Assembly: GCF_043769475.1 (NCBI RefSeq)
Contig: NZ_CP171729.1
Span: 3,162,001-3,226,000 of the forward strand
Direction of reading: 5' to 3'
From: Allomesorhizobium sp043769475
GTDB taxonomy: Bacteria; Pseudomonadota; Alphaproteobacteria; Rhizobiales; Rhizobiaceae
Length of the DNA: 64,000 nucleotides
The position numbers were made by a program, and so were the translations under genes. The notes below the pieces were generated by a model. The model had not been told where the DNA came from, ran no database searches, and saw only the letters and a list, made by a program, of their open reading frames with translations. Positions 17,565-26,621 of the stretch are shown one piece after another (within the stretch, counting starts at the first letter, position 1; the number at the start of each line of letters is the position of its first letter).

Positions 17565-17927
17565 TCAACGGCAGGGGCCGGAATGGACGATCGCGTATCC
17601 CTCGACGCGTGCCAGGCAACCGTTGGTGAACGTGCGCAGCCGTCCGTTGCGGCTGGCGCAGACCCTGGCGATCTCCCGCGTACACTGAAAGATGGGACGA
17701 CATTGGCCGCGCGCGATGACGCGGAAGCCTTCGGCTCGCGCAAGGCAGGCATTTGCGAAGGTGCGCTGCCGGTCGCCGCGCTGCCCGCAGACCGGGTCGT
17801 GCTGCATGGTGCATGCGACCGGCGCGGGAGCAGGGCGGGGCTGCTCTACCACCACAGTGCAGGCGGAAACGATGCCGGCCACGAGCAGGAGGAGCGCTGC
17901 GGGGTAGGAAAGAACGCTTCGGATCAT
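17565..17927 (-). CDS. Lipoprotein with two Kazal-like domains
   Basis: 120 residues. A lipoprotein signal ends in LLLVAGIVSAC (lipobox cysteine near residue 23). Two cysteine-rich repeats follow: CTMQHDPVCGQRGDRQRTFA and CTREIARVCASRNGRLRTFT, each with NACL/NGCLARxEG and a closing C, the Kazal protease-inhibitor pattern. The ATG at 17927 has AAAGGAGA seven bases upstream. It may inhibit a serine protease at the envelope, as inferred from the fold alone. Confidence 0.8.
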   Translation of the reverse strand: MIRSVLSYPAALLLLVAGIVSACTVVVEQPRPAPAPVACTMQHDPVCGQRGDRQRTFANACLARAEGFRVIARGQCRPIFQCTREIARVCASRNGRLRTFTNGCLARVEGYAIVHSGPCR

Positions 17928-17973
17928 CACATTCTCCTTTCGCATCTTGGATGTCCTGCGGCGGCCACCATCT

Positions 17974-18312
17974 TCAGCGCCCCGCCTTGTTTCGGATAAA
18001 CCCGGTAACGGCCACCAGCAGGATGCCGCCGATCAGCCCGGAAATGCCCACCCCGACGAGGATCGCCGGGGTGAGGCCGCCCATACTTTGAGACGTGGCG
18101 TCAGCCGCCTGTTCGACGCGCCCGACAAACCGGCCGATGCCGGGCGTCCGCGCCGCCAGCCAGGTCAGCGCCAATCCGCCGATCGCGCCGGCAAGCGCGT
18201 CGCCGCCAGCGCCGAGGCTCAGGCTACGAACGAACCTTCCAAAGAAGATGCCTCCCGCCGCGCCGCAAACGATCTCGATAATGATTGGAACGAGTGCTTG
18301 CGCCGTCAGCAT
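17974..18312 (-). CDS. Small glycine-rich membrane protein
   Basis: 112 residues with three hydrophobic segments and glycine-zipper spacing (IVCGAAGGIFFGRF, GGDALAGAIGGLAL, ILVGVGISGLIGGILL). It lies between the SLC13 permease and the Kazal lipoprotein on the same strand, 15 bases downstream of the permease stop. No family is recognised. Confidence 0.6.
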   Translation of the reverse strand: MLTAQALVPIIIEIVCGAAGGIFFGRFVRSLSLGAGGDALAGAIGGLALTWLAARTPGIGRFVGRVEQAADATSQSMGGLTPAILVGVGISGLIGGILLVAVTGFIRNKAGR

Positions 18313-18327
18313 GGCTTCACCCCGCCT

Positions 18328-20178
18328 TCAAAACCGCCAGATCAGCGGCACGATGAAGACCGCGACAACGAAGAACCAGAGCAGCAGCGGCAGTCCGAGC
18401 TTCCAGTAATCGCTGAAAGCATAGCCGCCGGGTCCCATCACCATCAGATTCGTCGGCGTTGCGATAGGAGTCAGGAACGCGGCGGCGGCGGCCACCGCCA
18501 CGCTCATCAGTACGGGACGAGGCGAAATGCCCATGGCCGCCGCGGCGGCTACACTGATCGGGATGATGATCAGCGCGGTGGCGGTATTGCTGATGAGCTG
18601 ACCCATGATGGCGGTCATTACGAACAGGCCGGCGAGCAACGCCAGCGGGCCTGCGTCGCCGACGACGTCCACGAGGTGCTCGGCCATGAGCTTCGCCGCG
18701 CCCGTTTCCATCATGGCGGTGGACAGCGGCATCATGGCCGCGACCAGGATCACCGTCGTCCAGCCGATAGCGCGGTAGGACTGCTCCACAGTCATGATCC
18801 CCGAGAGCACGATCGCGCCGGCGGCGAGCAGGCCGGCGACTGCCGGCGGGACGACGCCAGTGGCAAGCAGCAGAACCATGGCGACCAGAATGGCGACGGC
18901 CTGGCGTGCACCCGGTCCCATAGGGACAGCCTGGCGTCGCACCAGGTCGGGGGAATTGACGACCAGAACGTCGGGATCGTCGAGGTGAGAATCGAGCGCT
19001 TTCCATGTTCCCTGCAGCAGCATGGTGTCGCCGGCCTGCAGCTTGATTCCGCCGCCATGCCTGGTTGCGCCGGCTGCGATCTCCGCGCCTCCGCGCTGCA
19101 CGGCCAGAATGATCAGGTCCCCGCTTTCGGTGACCATGCCGGGGAAAACACTTTGGCCGATCAGGCCCGAGCGCGGCGGGATGACGACCTCGGCGAGACC
19201 GGAACTGCGATTGAACAGTGTCTCTTCGCCCTTGCCGGACGACGCCTCTTCGCGAAATGCAAGATGCTTTTCGCTGGCGAACGCCGCCGCCGCCGCCGCC
19301 TCGCCGCGCAGCAGCAGATGATCTCCCTCGGCCACCACGGCCCTGCGAAGCGGACTGGCAGTTTCGCCGTCTTGGACGGCAACTAGCTGTAGTTCCGGAT
19401 AGGCGGCGAGATCGATCGCCGACGGCAGCGCTCCCACATAGGGCGAGTTCGCGCGCACCCGCATCAGAAAGACGCCGCTGGCGAGGCCGTACTGCTCGAC
19501 CAGCGTCTTGGCGTGGCGGCTGAAATCCGAGGGCATGGTCGCGCCGTTGCGCTCGGGAAGGAGCTGCTTTCCGAAGAGTATGATAATCGCCATCGTTCCC
19601 GCCAGCAGCGGCACGCCGACAAGCGCGAACTCGAAAAAGCCGAACATGCCAACGCCGGCGTCGCCCGCAGCATCGGAAACCAGCACGTTCACAGGTGTTC
19701 CGGTCAGCGCGAGCATCGAGCCTGCATGTGCGGAAAAAACCAGCGGCATCAGCAGTTGCGAGGAGTTCCGCCTGAGCCGGACGGCGATCACGACCACCAC
19801 CGGCAGCAGTGCTGCGACTGCACCGTTGACGCTGATCAGCGCGGTGAGCAGCGCGACCAGGCTCATTGTCAGCACCAGAAGGCGCGTGCGGCTTTCTTCG
19901 CCCGCTCCGCGGATCAGAAGCTGGCCGGCCCATGCGGTCACGCCGGTGATCTCGAGACCCGCGCTGACGACGAAGAGCGACGCGATGAAAATAACCGCGG
20001 GATCGCCGAAGCCGCCGAGGGCCTGCCCGATCGTCAACACGCCGGTCGCCCACAGCGCCAATGCGACCAGCATCGAAACTATGACCACAGGCAGTCTGTT
20101 CGAGACAAACAGGACGACGGCGACGGCGATGATGGCGCCGGTATAGGCTATTGGGCTCAATCGCTCAGCTCCGTACAA
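18328..20178 (-). CDS. SLC13-family permease with TrkA-C/RCK domains
   Basis: 616 residues. Five to six N-terminal helices (VVIVSMLVALALWATGVLTI, the ALISVNGAVAALLP loop) and a second half ending LISNTATALIIIPIS are the divalent anion/Na symporter or CitT-like halves. Two soluble TrkA-C domains lie between them (about 205-380; ...LLLRGEAAAA... and ...MLLQGTWKALD...). Such proteins carry sulfate, dicarboxylates or similar ions. It is the third gene of a minus-strand set with AbgT and the M20 peptidase, after a 137-base gap. Confidence 0.85.
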   Translation of the reverse strand: MYGAERLSPIAYTGAIIAVAVVLFVSNRLPVVIVSMLVALALWATGVLTIGQALGGFGDPAVIFIASLFVVSAGLEITGVTAWAGQLLIRGAGEESRTRLLVLTMSLVALLTALISVNGAVAALLPVVVVIAVRLRRNSSQLLMPLVFSAHAGSMLALTGTPVNVLVSDAAGDAGVGMFGFFEFALVGVPLLAGTMAIIILFGKQLLPERNGATMPSDFSRHAKTLVEQYGLASGVFLMRVRANSPYVGALPSAIDLAAYPELQLVAVQDGETASPLRRAVVAEGDHLLLRGEAAAAAAFASEKHLAFREEASSGKGEETLFNRSSGLAEVVIPPRSGLIGQSVFPGMVTESGDLIILAVQRGGAEIAAGATRHGGGIKLQAGDTMLLQGTWKALDSHLDDPDVLVVNSPDLVRRQAVPMGPGARQAVAILVAMVLLLATGVVPPAVAGLLAAGAIVLSGIMTVEQSYRAIGWTTVILVAAMMPLSTAMMETGAAKLMAEHLVDVVGDAGPLALLAGLFVMTAIMGQLISNTATALIIIPISVAAAAAMGISPRPVLMSVAVAAAAAFLTPIATPTNLMVMGPGGYAFSDYWKLGLPLLLWFFVVAVFIVPLIWRF

Positions 20179-20315
20179 AATGCCGGCATCTTGCGGGTTC
20201 CTCTTCGACTACGCCATGCGAGGAAAAGCGACCCGCGCAGGACGACGAGGACCAATCGGCCGAGCCCGGTTCCGAAGCTGGCTGGGAGATGTCCTCCGGT
20301 GATACGCACCCGTTG

Positions 20316-21527
20316 CTATCGCTGGTTCTCCAGCGTCGCCATGAGCAGCCCGAGACGGCAACCTTTCTCGTACTCGGCAAGGTTCACATATTCCTTGATC
20401 GTATGGATCTCGGCCTGGCCGGCGCCGATGGTGATGGTGGGAATGCCGTGCTTGTCGAGCCAGTTGGCATCAAGTCCGCCATTGGAAAACAGATAGGTCG
20501 GCTCGATGCCCAGCATCCCGAGCGCTTTGGCGGCGCGCTTCACGATCGGGCTTTCTTCGTCGAGCTTGAAGGGCGGGTAGGACGCCACGTGGCTGAACTT
20601 GACCTCTGCGGATTCACCCTCGTGATCGACCACAGCCGCCTTTGCCTTGGCGAAGGCTTCCTTGTAGCCTTCCGCGATCTTGGTGGCGAAGGCCGCCTCC
20701 GGGCTGCGCGCCTCGCCTCGGATATAGGCGTACTCGGTGACGACGTTGGTCGCGTCGCCGGCGGCAACCTTGCCCTCCTTGCCGCCGAAGATGCCGACGT
20801 TGCTGGTTCCGCGTCCATCCGGCTTGACGACCTTGCCGAACCAGCCGGCGCTCCGCGCTTCGGCGAGCGCTACGGCCCCGACCATCGTTGCCGATATTCC
20901 CTTCTCCGGCGCGACGCCGGCGTGGGACGCCCTGCCCTTGATATCGACCTCCCAGTTCTCCTGTCCGACCGCGCCGACGATCAGTTCCGAGGCGCGCTGG
21001 CCGTCGACATTGATGCACATGACCGGCCCGCCGAGATCCGCTGGGTTCAACTCGCGGGCGCCGTGCAGACCGCTTTCTTCGCGGACCGTGAACAGCAGGG
21101 TTATCGGCGGATGCGGGAGCTTGTGCTTGATGAGCGTCTCGGCAACGACGACGAGCAGAGCGACGCCCGTGCGGGCATCGCCGCCGAGTGCTGTCGTGCC
21201 GTCCGAGACGATGCGGTCGCCCTCGCGCCGGGGCTTGGCGCCGGCGCAGAGCGGCACGGTGTCGAGATGAGTGGAGAAAAGCAGATGCGGTCCCGGCCGC
21301 GTGCCGGGCAGATCCACGATGAGGTTGCCGGTTTCCGTCGGCAAAGGGATGCGCTTGTTTGCATCGTCGAAACGAATGGCCGAGGCCGGCACGCCGGCGT
21401 TCTTCAGCGCATCGCTGACCGCGGCGGCGATGTTGGCCTCGTGGCCGGTCACGCCTTCGACCGAAAGGAAACGCATCAGATGCTCTTCCGCGGCCGCGAC
21501 ATCGAGTGGAATAGAGCTACTGCTCAT
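20316..21527 (-). CDS. M20 metallopeptidase, PepT-like
   Basis: 403 residues. Metal and active-site motifs are in order: FSTHLDTVP (H-x-D), LGGDARTGVA, the REESG glutamate pair, VDGQRAS and a C-terminal EIHTIKEYV histidine. The lid domain is RASHAGVAPEKGIS. This is the M20/M25/M40 di-zinc fold closest to peptidase T. It lies 54 bases after the abgT-type gene, paralleling the E. coli abg arrangement of hydrolase with transporter, so the substrate may be an aminoacyl-glutamate or short peptide brought in by it. Confidence 0.85.
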   Translation of the reverse strand: MSSSSIPLDVAAAEEHLMRFLSVEGVTGHEANIAAAVSDALKNAGVPASAIRFDDANKRIPLPTETGNLIVDLPGTRPGPHLLFSTHLDTVPLCAGAKPRREGDRIVSDGTTALGGDARTGVALLVVVAETLIKHKLPHPPITLLFTVREESGLHGARELNPADLGGPVMCINVDGQRASELIVGAVGQENWEVDIKGRASHAGVAPEKGISATMVGAVALAEARSAGWFGKVVKPDGRGTSNVGIFGGKEGKVAAGDATNVVTEYAYIRGEARSPEAAFATKIAEGYKEAFAKAKAAVVDHEGESAEVKFSHVASYPPFKLDEESPIVKRAAKALGMLGIEPTYLFSNGGLDANWLDKHGIPTITIGAGQAEIHTIKEYVNLAEYEKGCRLGLLMATLENQR

Positions 21528-21581
21528 GGCATCCTCCGATCGTTCAAGTCGTTTCGTCCAGGCGGCCGGGATAATCGGCTG

Positions 21582-23132
21582 TCACAGACCCCAGGGAAGG
21601 CCCAGCGCCTGCCAGATCGCGAAGAGCACCGTCCACAACACGAGTATCAATACGACGTAGGGGAGCATCAGGGACACGATCGTGCCGACGCCCGCGGACT
21701 TGTCGTATTTCTGGGCGAAGCCGACGACGAGGGCGAAATAGGCATTGAGCGGTGTAATCGCGTTCATCGGCGAGTCGCCGACGCGATAAGCCGCCATGAC
21801 AGCTTCGGGCTCGACACCGAGCTTCATCAGCAGCGGGACGAAAACCGGCGCGAAGATCGCCCATTTCGCGATCGCGCCGGTCAGCAGCAGGTCGATGATC
21901 GCCACCACGATGATGAAGCCGATAAGCAACGGTAGCGCGCCGATATTGGCCGCCTGCAGAACGCCGGACAGGCTGAGCGCCATCACCGTTCCCATATTGG
22001 TATAGGTGAAATAGGCGACGAACTGGCTCAGCACGAAGAACAGGAAGATCGTGCCGCCCATATTCTTGATCGACTTCTCGATCGCGCCGATCACCTCCGT
22101 CAGGGTCCGCAGGGTGCCGGCGCCGATGCCGTACGCCCAGCCCGTCACCAGGAACAGCAGCACAATAAGCGTTATGAGGGCGTTCATGAATGGCGAGTTG
22201 CCGATCAGTTCGCCGGTGGTCGGACTGCGCAGCGGCGCCCACTCGGGAATCGTCAGAAGGCAGAAGACCGCGATGAGCCCGAGCAGCCCAAAGCCGGCGA
22301 ACCTCAAGCCGCGCGACTCCTGCTCGCTGAGCATAGCGCCCTGGTCGGTCGTGGTGCCCTCGGAGGCCTTTTCAGGATTATAGGCTCCAAGGCGCGGTTC
22401 GATGATGCGATCGGAGATGAATGCGATAATCACCGTGAGAAACAGCACCGATGCAATCGAGAACCAGAGGTTCGACGCCAGGCCGATCGACCTGTTGGGA
22501 TCAACGAGATGGGCCGCATCATTGGTGAACTCGACGAGGACGGTGTCGAGCGGCTTTATCAGCCAGTTGATCGTGAAGGCTGCGGCCACGCCGGCAAAGC
22601 CTAGCGCCAGCCCGGCCAAGGGATGCCTCCCGACAGCCAGATAGGCGATGCCCGCGAGAGGGATCAAGACCAGATAACCTGCATCGGCGGCGATGCTCGC
22701 CGTTATGCCGACAAAGGCCAGGATGTAGGTGAGCGCCCAGTGCGGCGAAACCGCGACGAGCTTGTGGATCAGCGCCGTGACCAGGCCCGACTCCTCGGCG
22801 ACCCCCGCGCCGATCATGGCGGCGATCATCAGGCCCACGGCGGTGAAGGCCATGAAGTTGGGCACAAGCGACTCGTACATGAAACGAATGCCGTCGCCGT
22901 TCAGAAGGTTGCGGATGGCGACGCTCGCTTGCTCGATTTCGTGCGTCTCGGGGTTGATGCGCTCGAAAGTGACCGCCGTTCCAAACGCGCCCAGCGCGGC
23001 TGACAAAACAATTACGATGGCAATCAGGATGAGAAAGATAATGACCGGGTGGGGGACCATGTTCCCCACTTTCTCGACGCCGTCGAGAAATCTCTGCATC
23101 AGGGTCTTGGGCACAGCGTTCACGGTGGCCAT
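21582..23132 (-). CDS. AbgT-family transporter
   Basis: 516 residues with about 13 membrane segments. The opening VEKVGNMVPHPVIIFLILIA is the AbgT/MtrF signature, and GDSPMNAITPLNAYFALVVG is the conserved re-entrant block near the end. E. coli AbgT takes up p-aminobenzoyl-glutamate; relatives export sulfonamides. Upstream TTAAGGGAGGCAAGC provides the ribosome-binding site. First gene of the transporter-peptidase set. Confidence 0.88.
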   Translation of the reverse strand: MATVNAVPKTLMQRFLDGVEKVGNMVPHPVIIFLILIAIVIVLSAALGAFGTAVTFERINPETHEIEQASVAIRNLLNGDGIRFMYESLVPNFMAFTAVGLMIAAMIGAGVAEESGLVTALIHKLVAVSPHWALTYILAFVGITASIAADAGYLVLIPLAGIAYLAVGRHPLAGLALGFAGVAAAFTINWLIKPLDTVLVEFTNDAAHLVDPNRSIGLASNLWFSIASVLFLTVIIAFISDRIIEPRLGAYNPEKASEGTTTDQGAMLSEQESRGLRFAGFGLLGLIAVFCLLTIPEWAPLRSPTTGELIGNSPFMNALITLIVLLFLVTGWAYGIGAGTLRTLTEVIGAIEKSIKNMGGTIFLFFVLSQFVAYFTYTNMGTVMALSLSGVLQAANIGALPLLIGFIIVVAIIDLLLTGAIAKWAIFAPVFVPLLMKLGVEPEAVMAAYRVGDSPMNAITPLNAYFALVVGFAQKYDKSAGVGTIVSLMLPYVVLILVLWTVLFAIWQALGLPWGL

Positions 23133-23535
23133 TGCTTGCCTCCCTTAACAACTGTTGCCAAGACGGGCATGCAGTCTTGGGCGGTTGCTGTCTGCTGGTT
23201 TGTTACTTTACACAGACAGAGCACCCGCACACAATCCCAAACTTGTTGCCTTTCTCTAAATTTAAAGGCGAAGAAAACGTGATTAATATTAGAGATTGCT
23301 AATATAATTACCAACAACTCCAATTCGGATGTTTAACGAAACCAAACAATAGCACGCTTCCTTTCAATTTTCATAAATCTATAATGGACGAAGCTGGAAT
23401 AAATGACCATCCTCGATTGCTGGAGATGCCAATGATCGATGGGCCGGCCAGTTCCAATTGCGGAGATTGAGGTGGACGCGCCCGGATTGCGGAGACGATC
23501 CGCAACCGAGGCCAAGCCAAGCGGATGCAAGGCGC
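23133..23535. other. AT-rich divergent intergenic region with an inverted repeat
   Basis: About 400 bases without a convincing gene, clearly richer in A/T than the flanks. It must carry the promoters of the abgT set (minus) and probably of the beta-helix protein (plus). The only clear internal structure is the inverted repeat at 23286-23305. Confidence 0.6.
23286..23305. promoter_or_regulatory. Inverted repeat ATATTAG-N6-CTAATAT, candidate operator
   Basis: Seven-base arms ATATTAG and CTAATAT are separated by six bases, about 155 bases upstream of the abgT-type gene. The layout suits a dimeric regulator (LysR- or GntR-like), but no regulator gene is adjacent. Confidence 0.35.
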
Positions 23536-25263
23536 ATGAACGAAACCACTCCGGAGGTTGGATTTGTCGTTGCGGTCGCGTCCCGCCTCGCCGATTTTCA
23601 GCCGCTCAATCCAGCCGAGGCCAAGGTGTTTGCGGAACTGCGGTCTGGAGATTTCGAACGGCTGGGCGATGGCCTGCGCCCGGAGTGGGACGATCCTGCG
23701 AGAATCGTTCGCGCCGAGTTCATTCGCTTCCTCATTCTTGGTGGTGACGAAGGCTCCCGCTTGCACGAGAAGGGGTTGAGAATCAGCGGCGCTCGCGTGG
23801 TCGGAAAACTGGACCTCGAAGGTTGCCGCATTCCGCGCGACATCGGCCTCAAGGATTGTCTCTTCGACGCTGCTCCGGTGCTGCGCTCCGCGATCATCGA
23901 CAATCTTTTCCTCGACGGCTCGGCCTTTCCCGGCTTGCAAGCCGAACGGCTCGAGGCGCGCGGCGGTCTCACGATCCGCAGCGCGAACGTGACCGGCCAA
24001 ATCCGACTTTCCGGTGCTCGAATAGGAGGCAACATCGAGGCAGATGGAGCCACGATCGCGCTGCCGGACGAGGTGGCATTCCATGCGGATGGATTGGAGG
24101 TCCGGGGAAGTATCCTTTTGCGCGGCGCGCATGTGCGCGGAAGTGTCAACCTCTCAGGGGCGCGGCTGGGCGCCGACGTCAATGCAACCGGCGTGCGCAT
24201 CGAAAGACCGGGTGAAGTCGCACTCGACGGCGAGGGCATCGCAGCACGTGGCGACATGGTCCTTAGAGGGGCGACAATCGCTGGCGAGGTGCGTTTATGG
24301 GGCGCCGATTTCGGCGGCAACGTTCATTGTGCCTCGGCAACGCTTGCCCAGCCTGGCGGTTATTGCATGCGGCTCAATCGCGCGAAGGTAGACGGTGCAT
24401 TTTTTCTTCTGGAGGGCGCCTCGGTCGATGGGGTGCTCGACCTGACCGCCGCGGCGATTGGCGCGATCCACGATGACGAAGCAAGCTGGCCCCAACGGGG
24501 TGATCTGCTGCTCAACCGTTGTCGATACGGCGCCTTTATCGGCGGACCGGTCGACGCGGAAAGCAGGCTGAACTGGTTGGCGCGCCAGGTGCCCGAGCGA
24601 TGGAAAGAGGATTTCTGGCCGCAACCCTACGAACAGCTTTCGACGGTGCTTCGAGACATGGGCCATGATGAGGACGCCCGCACCGTCCTCATCGCGAAGG
24701 AACGGCTGCAGCGGCGCGCACGGCGGGCACGCACAAAAAATCCGGCGTTGCGGATAGTATTGGCGGCAATCGACGGGGTCCTTGCCGTGACCGTCCGCTA
24801 CGGACGCCAGCCCCTGTACGCCTTTGTCTGGCTTATGCTGTTTTGGGTGATCGGAGCGGTGGTGTTTAACCTCGCCTATCGAAACGGCGCGCTCAAGCCC
24901 AACAGCCCCATAGTCCTGCGCTCTCTTGAATGGACACTGTGCGCCCTCGAACAGACCGACGGTCGCTATATGCCCTCGACCGGACAGGTCATGTCTGGAC
25001 GCGCGGCGGCCGGTCAGACCCAATTGTCCTGCTTCCTCAGTCAACCTGAATCAGCCAGCTATCCGGAATTCCACCCGTGGATGTATTCGCTCGACACGCT
25101 CCTGCCGGTTACGGAGCTAGGCCAGGGAGAATTCTGGCGCCCCGATCCATCCAAACCGAAAGGCTGGTTTCCCCTGCACTACTATTTTTTCCAGTCGGTT
25201 ATCGGCTGGGCGCTGAGCCTGCTGGCGGTTGCGGGATTTTCGGGACTCGTCAAGTCGAGATAA
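23536..25263 (+). CDS. Membrane-anchored protein with a bactofilin/pentapeptide-like beta-helix
   Basis: 575 residues. Residues ~75-330 contain many copies of a 20-residue-like unit, G(L/A)x(I/V)RG(S/D)(I/M)xLRGAxVxG, e.g. GLEVRGSILLRGAHVRGSVN, which would wind into a right-handed beta-helix. Residues ~330-400 are soluble and charged. Two membrane segments follow: LYAFVWLMLFWVIGAVVF (~440) and the very C-terminal SVIGWALSLLAVAGFSG. There is a short loop with two cysteines. No enzyme motif seen; likely a structural or scaffolding protein at the inner membrane. The ATG at 23536 has weak upstream AAGG. Confidence 0.7.
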   Translation: MNETTPEVGFVVAVASRLADFQPLNPAEAKVFAELRSGDFERLGDGLRPEWDDPARIVRAEFIRFLILGGDEGSRLHEKGLRISGARVVGKLDLEGCRIPRDIGLKDCLFDAAPVLRSAIIDNLFLDGSAFPGLQAERLEARGGLTIRSANVTGQIRLSGARIGGNIEADGATIALPDEVAFHADGLEVRGSILLRGAHVRGSVNLSGARLGADVNATGVRIERPGEVALDGEGIAARGDMVLRGATIAGEVRLWGADFGGNVHCASATLAQPGGYCMRLNRAKVDGAFFLLEGASVDGVLDLTAAAIGAIHDDEASWPQRGDLLLNRCRYGAFIGGPVDAESRLNWLARQVPERWKEDFWPQPYEQLSTVLRDMGHDEDARTVLIAKERLQRRARRARTKNPALRIVLAAIDGVLAVTVRYGRQPLYAFVWLMLFWVIGAVVFNLAYRNGALKPNSPIVLRSLEWTLCALEQTDGRYMPSTGQVMSGRAAAGQTQLSCFLSQPESASYPEFHPWMYSLDTLLPVTELGQGEFWRPDPSKPKGWFPLHYYFFQSVIGWALSLLAVAGFSGLVKSR

Positions 25264-25396
25264 CCTCCTCCATCTCGCCGGAGTTCGCATGTACCGCGAG
25301 GCGCGGCACTCAAAGCTTTTGAACGGAAATCACGTCCCGGATGTGTCGACAACGCAGTTGACCCGGGCGCGCCTGCCAATGAGCGCACGACGTCCC

Positions 25397-25591
25397 TCAG
25401 GCGTTTTCGTTACGTCTAACGATCTTCAATACCAGGAGGACCAGGCCAACAGCGATAAAGACGACACCCGCCACGATAAGCCAGTTAGACGTGGACCTGT
25501 AGCCTTCGGCGGCCAGCAGGAAACCGAAAATGATCGCTACCAGAGCGCCGAGTTTGTTGATCAAAGGGTGAGTTTCACCGGAGACTGCCAT
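25397..25591 (-). CDS. Small two-helix membrane protein
   Basis: 64 residues: a short hydrophilic start (MAVSGETHPLINKLG), two helices (ALVAIIFGFLLAAEGY and WLIVAGVVFIAVGLVLLVLK) and a basic tail. GGGAG lies before the ATG at 25591. No family recognised. Confidence 0.6.
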   Translation of the reverse strand: MAVSGETHPLINKLGALVAIIFGFLLAAEGYRSTSNWLIVAGVVFIAVGLVLLVLKIVRRNENA

Positions 25592-25796
25592 ATCGAAACT
25601 CCCAGCATGAGTTGGCATCCACCGCGCAGAGTATCTCTCATGGAAGGGATAGTCGAGTTAACCTCGTTGCCGAATGCGCGGAGATAACTGACGCGCGCTT
25701 TCCGGTGAGCGCTTGCACCGTACGGCGGTGTGCAACCAACGCCGGCGCAATGCCGCCGCGCTTGAGCTTCCAGTCCAATCCGGACTAATCTGATCC

Positions 25797-26525
25797 ATGC
25801 GCTGGTTCATCGCATTTCTGTTTTCATTGTTTACGCAGGCAGCCTTGGCACAAGACTGCGTGGTCCTGATCCACGGGCTGTCTCGCTCCGACGCTTCTTT
25901 CCTTCTGATGGAAGAGACGTTGAAGGCGTTCGACTTCGCCGTGGTCAACGAAACCTACCCGTCGACCGGCGCTCCAATCGAGAAGTTGCTGGCAAATATC
26001 GACGCGTCGGTCGCGATGTGCGGGGAGGTCGGTAAAATCCATCTCGTCACCCATTCGCTCGGCGGCATCGTGCTCAGGGCCTGGGTCGCGCAAGGCCGGC
26101 CTGACAATCTCGGCCGCGTCGTCATGCTGGGGCCGCCCAACCAGGGCTCGGAAGTGGTGGACGCGCTCGGCGATCTCAGGATCTTCGAGTTCTTCAACGG
26201 TCCGGCCGGCCTGCAACTCGGCACGGGTCCGGACAGTGTCCCCAACACGCTCGGCCCCGCCGATTTCGAGTTGGGCATCATAGCCGGCGACCGGTCGGTC
26301 AATCCGATCCTGTCGACCATGTTCAACGGGCCGAATGACGGCAAGGTTTCGGTGGAAAGCACCAAGCTCGATGGCATGGCGGACCATATAGTCCTGCCGA
26401 CCACCCACACTTTCATGATGAACAATCCGCTGGTCATCGCGCAAGTGCTGAACTTCCTGCGCGACGGACATTTCGACCACAAGCTGACGCTGCGCGAATT
26501 GTTCCTGCGCGCCGTCCGGGATTGA
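25797..26525 (+). CDS. Secreted alpha/beta hydrolase (lipase/esterase-like)
   Basis: 242 residues. A signal peptide (MRWFIAFLFSLFTQAALA, cleaved before QDC) precedes VVLIHGLSRS (oxyanion loop) and THSLGGIVLRAW, the nucleophile elbow with serine at about 84. NDGKVSVESTKL and VLPTTHTFMM near the C-terminus likely carry the acid and histidine. It resembles LipA/EstA-type triacylglycerol lipase folds. Periplasmic or secreted. It is followed 96 bases on by a second hydrolase of another family. Confidence 0.8.
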   Translation: MRWFIAFLFSLFTQAALAQDCVVLIHGLSRSDASFLLMEETLKAFDFAVVNETYPSTGAPIEKLLANIDASVAMCGEVGKIHLVTHSLGGIVLRAWVAQGRPDNLGRVVMLGPPNQGSEVVDALGDLRIFEFFNGPAGLQLGTGPDSVPNTLGPADFELGIIAGDRSVNPILSTMFNGPNDGKVSVESTKLDGMADHIVLPTTHTFMMNNPLVIAQVLNFLRDGHFDHKLTLRELFLRAVRD

Positions 26526-26621
26526 AATGCAAGGGGCTGGGCAATCGGTTCCCAGCGCGGATCGGACAATTCCGGAAAGGCCTCAGCCGGGCCGGCATGC
26601 CAGAAGGTTCGAGGGAAGACC

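Noticed and set aside
11800..19390. Long antisense open frames across the glycosyltransferase, selenium-binding and SLC13 genes
   Set aside because: High-GC shadow frames; codon use and protein families clearly support the opposite strand.
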